Source: Streptomyces sp. NBC_00239 (GTDB lineage Bacteria; Actinomycetota; Actinomycetes; Streptomycetales; Streptomycetaceae). Taken from it: DNA of 64,000 bases. Of the stretch, positions 61,148-64,000 are shown piece by piece (within the stretch, counting starts at the first letter, position 1; each line of letters starts with the position of its first letter). A program made the position numbers and the translations under genes. The stretch spans positions 3,348,001 to 3,412,000 of the forward strand of contig NZ_CP108095.1 of the NCBI RefSeq assembly GCF_036194065.1, in the 5' to 3' direction. Under the pieces are notes generated by a model. The model saw only the letters and a list, made by a program, of their open reading frames with translations. It was not told the origin of the DNA and did not search any database.

Positions 61148-62069
61148 CGCGCTCGTCCGCGATCCGCTCGGCCACGACCTGCTCGGCGGCGGCCCGCGCG
61201 GCGCCCGCCTCCCGCTCGGCCGCGGCGAGTTCCGCCGCCTCGACCACGTTGACCAGGAGCTGGGCCCGGGTCATCGGGCCGACTCCGCCCGGGTTCGGGG
61301 AGATCCAGCCGGCCACCTCGGCGACGCCGGGATGCACATCGCCCACGATCTTGCCCTGGTCGTCCCGGCTGACGCCCACGTCGAGCACGGCCGCGCCCGG
61401 CTTGATGTCCTCCGGCTTGACCAGGTGCGGCACGCCGGCCGCCGCCACGACGATGTCCGCCTGCCGCAGCTGCGCCGCGAGGTCGCGGGTGCCGGTGTGG
61501 CACAGCGTCACGGTGGCGTTCTCCGACCGGCGGGTCAGCAGCAGCCCGATCGACCGGCCGACCGTGATGCCGCGGCCGACCACCACGACGTGCGCGCCGT
61601 CGATGGCCACGCCGTGGTGGCGCAGCAGCTCGACGATCCCGTACGGCGTACAGGGCAGTGGGCCGGGCTCGTTCAGGACCAGCCGGCCCAGGGACATGGG
61701 GTGGAGTCCGTCCGCGTCTTTGGCCGGATCCATCAGTTCCAGGACGCGGTTGGTGTCGATGCCCTTGGGGAGCGGGAGTTGGACGATGTACCCCGTGCAC
61801 GCCGGGTTCTCGTTCAGTTCACGTACGACCGATTCGATGTCCTCCTGCGTGGCCGTGTCGGGCAGTTCCCGCTGGATCGACGCGATGCCGACCTCGGCGC
61901 AGTCCCGGTGCTTTCCGTTGACGTACCAACGGCTGCCCGGGTCGTCGCCGACCAGCAGTGTTCCCAGGCCGGGGGTGACGCCCCGGTCCTTGAGCGCCGC
62001 CACGCGGGCGGTCAGTTCGGACTTGACGGCGGCAGCCGTCGCCTTGCCGTCGAGAATCTGGGCGGTCAT
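61116..62069 (-). CDS. folD: methylenetetrahydrofolate dehydrogenase/cyclohydrolase
   Basis: A 317-residue bifunctional enzyme interconverting methylene-, methenyl- and formyl-THF for purine and formate pools. Marks: [20 protein letters not shown] with Tyr and the downstream Lys-His (GKHRDC) of the cyclohydrolase site, [20 protein letters not shown], and the NADP motif [17 protein letters not shown]. The usual length is about 285; the C-terminal Ala/Glu-rich helix (about 33 residues) is extra. ATG 62069 has GGGAGG 9 nt upstream. Together with glyA and purH it forms the one-carbon/purine theme of this end of the window. Confidence 0.95.
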   Translation of the reverse strand: MTAQILDGKATAAAVKSELTARVAALKDRGVTPGLGTLLVGDDPGSRWYVNGKHRDCAEVGIASIQRELPDTATQEDIESVVRELNENPACTGYIVQLPLPKGIDTNRVLELMDPAKDADGLHPMSLGRLVLNEPGPLPCTPYGIVELLRHHGVAIDGAHVVVVGRGITVGRSIGLLLTRRSENATVTLCHTGTRDLAAQLRQADIVVAAAGVPHLVKPEDIKPGAAVLDVGVSRDDQGKIVGDVHPGVAEVAGWISPNPGGVGPMTRAQLLVNVVEAAELAAAEREAGAARAAAEQVVAERIADERDAAGDGTSAG

Positions 62070-62303
62070 GCGGTCCATCCTCCCGGATGGACCCGCCCCG
62101 GTTCCACTTGGAGGCGGGCGCCGGGCCGACAGGTTGCACTTGCACAACAGCTCGTGCACCGAACTGGACAAGAGCAAGGCGGTCCGGCAACGATGACCGA
62201 ATATGTAGTACCGCGGGCAGTGCCGGGGGGCGACCGCTCAGTTCCACCAGTTCCTCCACACGGGCCGCGCGTCCCCGCACTTCCATCGGAGGAACTCCCC
62301 AAC

Positions 62304-62894
62304 ATGAGCTTCGGCGACCCGAACAACCCGTACGGTCAGCAGCCCCAGCAGGGCCAGCCCGGCTACGGCTACCCGCAGCAGGCCCCCCAGGGCGTCCCGC
62401 CGCAGGGTGGTTACGGCTACCCGGCTCCGGGCCAGCAGCAGCCCTACGGCGGCGCCCCCGGCTACCCCAACCAGGCGGCCGTGCAGCAGCAGTACGCCGG
62501 CTGGGGCTCGCGCTTCGTCGCGCGCATCATCGACTCGCTGGTCATCTCGATCATCCCGATCATCCTCATGATCGCGGGCGGCTTCGACGCGGAGACCGGC
62601 GCGCCGGGCCCGCTCTACTACGTCGGCATCATCGTGCTGATCGCCAGCTCCATCGGCCTGTCGTACCTGCTGGGCACCACCGGCCAGACCCCGGGCCGCA
62701 AGGCCGTCAGCATCCAGGTGCTGAAGGAGGCGACCGGCCGCCCGCTCGGCTTCGGCATGGCGTTCGTCCGCGGTCTGCTGGACTTCCTCAACGCGCTCCC
62801 CTGCTACGTCGGCTACCTGTGGCCCGCGTTCGACGCGAAGAAGCAGCACTTCGCGGACAAGATCGTCGGCAGCGTCGTCGTCAAGAAGTTCTGA
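62304..62894 (+). CDS. RDD-family membrane protein with Gln/Pro/Gly-rich N-terminus
   Basis: A 196-residue protein. The first 60 residues are Gln/Pro/Tyr/Gly repeats (QQPQQGQPGYGYPQQAPQG-like), common in actinobacterial membrane proteins that interact with the cytoskeleton or the wall. The RDD domain follows: GWGSRFVARIIDSLVISI (R-x-x-A-x-x-x-D), four helices, and TPGRKAVSIQVLKE with the conserved basic residues. RDD proteins are thought to be transporters or exchangers, mostly unproven. ATG 62304 has GGAGG. Single gene, convergent with purH. Confidence 0.88.
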   Translation: MSFGDPNNPYGQQPQQGQPGYGYPQQAPQGVPPQGGYGYPAPGQQQPYGGAPGYPNQAAVQQQYAGWGSRFVARIIDSLVISIIPIILMIAGGFDAETGAPGPLYYVGIIVLIASSIGLSYLLGTTGQTPGRKAVSIQVLKEATGRPLGFGMAFVRGLLDFLNALPCYVGYLWPAFDAKKQHFADKIVGSVVVKKF

Positions 62895-62920
62895 CGCGCG
62901 CGAGCGGTCGTCGAAAAAGG

Positions 62921-62958
62921 CCGGAGGCCGTATCCCCCGCGGGGGATACGGCCTCCGG
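62921..62958. terminator. bidirectional terminator between RDD gene and purH
   Basis: A perfect 18-bp inverted repeat with a tiny loop centred on CCCCCGCGGGGG, 26 nt past the RDD stop and 19 nt past the purH stop on the other strand. Confidence 0.9.
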
Positions 62959-62977
62959 TCGTTCGTGCCGCCGTGCG

Positions 62978-64000
62978 TCAGTGGAAGAAGTGACGGGTGC
63001 CGGTGAAGTACATCGTCACGCCGGCCGCCTTGGCGGCCTCCACGACCAGCTCGTCGCGGACCGAACCGCCCGGCTGGACCACGGCCTTGATGCCCGCGGC
63101 GGTCAGGATCTCCAGCCCGTCCGGGAACGGGAAGAAGGCGTCGGAGGCGGCGTACGAGCCGCGCGCCCGCTCCTCGCCGGCCCGCTCCACCGCGAGCTTC
63201 GCGGAGTCGACGCGGTTGACCTGGCCCATGCCGACGCCGACCGAGGCGCCGTCCTTGGCGAGCAGGATCGCGTTGGACTTGACGGCCCGGCAGGCCTTCC
63301 ACGCGAAGGACAGCTCGGCGAGCTCCTCGGCGGACAGCGCCTCGCCGGTGGCCAGCGTCCAGTTCGCCGGGTCGTCGCCCTCGGCCTGGAAGACGTCGCT
63401 GTGCTGGAGGAGCACGCCGCCGCTGATCGGCTTCAGGTCGCCCGGCTGGTGCGGGTGGCCGTCGACCTTGAGCACGCGGATGTTCTTCTTCTTGGCCAGG
63501 ATCTCGACCGCGCCGTCCTCGTAGCCGGGGGCGGCGATGACCTCGGTGAAGATCTCGGCGACCTGCTCGGCGAGCGCCACGGTCACCGGGCGGTTGACGG
63601 CGATGACCCCGCCGAAGGCCGACAGCGGGTCGCAGGCGTGCGCCTTGCGGTGCGCCTCGGCGACGTCCGCGCCGACGGCGATGCCGCACGGGTTGGCGTG
63701 CTTGATGATCGCGACGCAGGGCTCGTCCTGGTCGTAGGCGGCGCGGCGGGCGGCGTCGGTGTCCACGTAGTTGTTGTAGGACATCTCCTTGCCGTGCAGC
63801 TGCTCGGCGTTGGCGAGCCCGCCCGGCTGGCCGTCCGTGTAGAGGGCGGCGGCCTGGTGCGGGTTCTCGCCGTAGCGCAGGCTCGCCTTGCGGTCCCAGG
63901 CGCCGGCCAGGAACTCGGGCAGCACCGCGCCCTCTTCGGGAGCGTACGCGTTCGTGAACCAGGAGGCCACGGCCACGTCGTACGCGGCGGTGTGCTGGAA
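62978..64000 (-). CDS. purH: AICAR transformylase/IMP cyclohydrolase, 3' part
   Basis: About 340 residues of the C-terminal, formyltransferase-containing half of PurH; the start lies beyond the right edge of the window. It adds the last carbon to the purine ring and closes it to IMP. Marks: [18 protein letters not shown] with the catalytic region, [16 protein letters not shown] holding the Lys-His pair of the transformylase, [28 protein letters not shown], and [15 protein letters not shown] near the end. ZMP is its substrate, the same molecule family sensed by the ZTP riboswitch before glyA. Complete at its 3' end with a terminator 19 nt downstream. Confidence 0.97.
   Translation of the reverse strand, partial: FQHTAAYDVAVASWFTNAYAPEEGAVLPEFLAGAWDRKASLRYGENPHQAAALYTDGQPGGLANAEQLHGKEMSYNNYVDTDAARRAAYDQDEPCVAIIKHANPCGIAVGADVAEAHRKAHACDPLSAFGGVIAVNRPVTVALAEQVAEIFTEVIAAPGYEDGAVEILAKKKNIRVLKVDGHPHQPGDLKPISGGVLLQHSDVFQAEGDDPANWTLATGEALSAEELAELSFAWKACRAVKSNAILLAKDGASVGVGMGQVNRVDSAKLAVERAGEERARGSYAASDAFFPFPDGLEILTAAGIKAVVQPGGSVRDELVVEAAKAAGVTMYFTGTRHFFH

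Overview
The window is a piece of the chromosomal core of a high-G+C actinomycete, almost certainly Streptomyces. The supporting signs are extreme third-position G/C bias, frequent GTG and TTG starts, a single TTA (bldA-type) codon among the genes checked, twin class-E-sortase-like and L,D-transpeptidase wall genes, and a core gene order of sdhCDAB, trpS, glyA, mdh, folD and purH. I see no rRNA, tRNA, CRISPR array, insertion sequence or prophage. Long antisense ORFs are codon-bias shadows and were left out.

Layout. 1-9.96 kb: end of a VanZ-like gene, a PspC protein, a lipoprotein, a small secreted protein, adenosine deaminase (add), an alpha/beta hydrolase with a TTA codon, LuxR- and LysR-type regulators, an MFS exporter, an atypical L,D-transpeptidase, and an ECF sigma factor overlapped by a STAS protein. 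10.0-17.2 kb: a nucleoside uptake and salvage block (bmpA lipoprotein, ATPase, two permeases, cdd, deoA). This block and add share a palindrome, CTACGCGCGTAG, in four promoters. 17.3-27.1 kb: an M20 amidohydrolase and a nonulosonic (sialic-type) acid glycopolymer cluster: NeuB-like, NeuA-like, three large glycosyltransferase-like proteins, a GT2 enzyme and an acyltransferase, transcribed from one divergent promoter region. 27-33.8 kb: LysE exporter, acyl-CoA mutase, lipoprotein L,D-transpeptidase, a repeat-rich gap, an ECF sigma factor with its coupled membrane partner, and OHCU decarboxylase. 33.9-37.4 kb: sdhCDAB.

37.5-48.5 kb: serine hydrolase, hydrolase, small membrane protein, a three-gene TetR operon behind three copies of a palindrome, an orphan peptide-binding lipoprotein-like protein, a metallophosphoesterase whose linker is encoded by a dispersed repeat, a D-Ala-D-Ala carboxypeptidase ending in a possible LAVTG sortase signal, YihY, and a 2'-5' RNA ligase-like protein. 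48.6-55.7 kb: trpS, glyA behind a clear ZTP (pfl) riboswitch, ornithine aminotransferase, a DMT transporter, a MocR regulator and a carboxymuconolactone decarboxylase-like protein. 55.7-59.1 kb: a tightly packed three-gene membrane module of unknown function, two of whose proteins share an N/G-rich motif. 59.3-64 kb: mdh, DUF3017, folD, an RDD protein and the 3' part of purH.

How it works together. Purine and pyrimidine nucleosides would enter through the Bmp-type ABC transporter and be broken down by Add, Cdd and DeoA under one repressor not encoded recognisably here. One-carbon and purine synthesis (glyA, folD, purH) sit nearby, with glyA sensing ZTP. Cell-envelope genes (two L,D-transpeptidases, a DD-carboxypeptidase and the nonulosonate polymer cluster) are the other recurring theme. 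The least explained parts are the 55.7-59.1 kb module and the polymer cluster.
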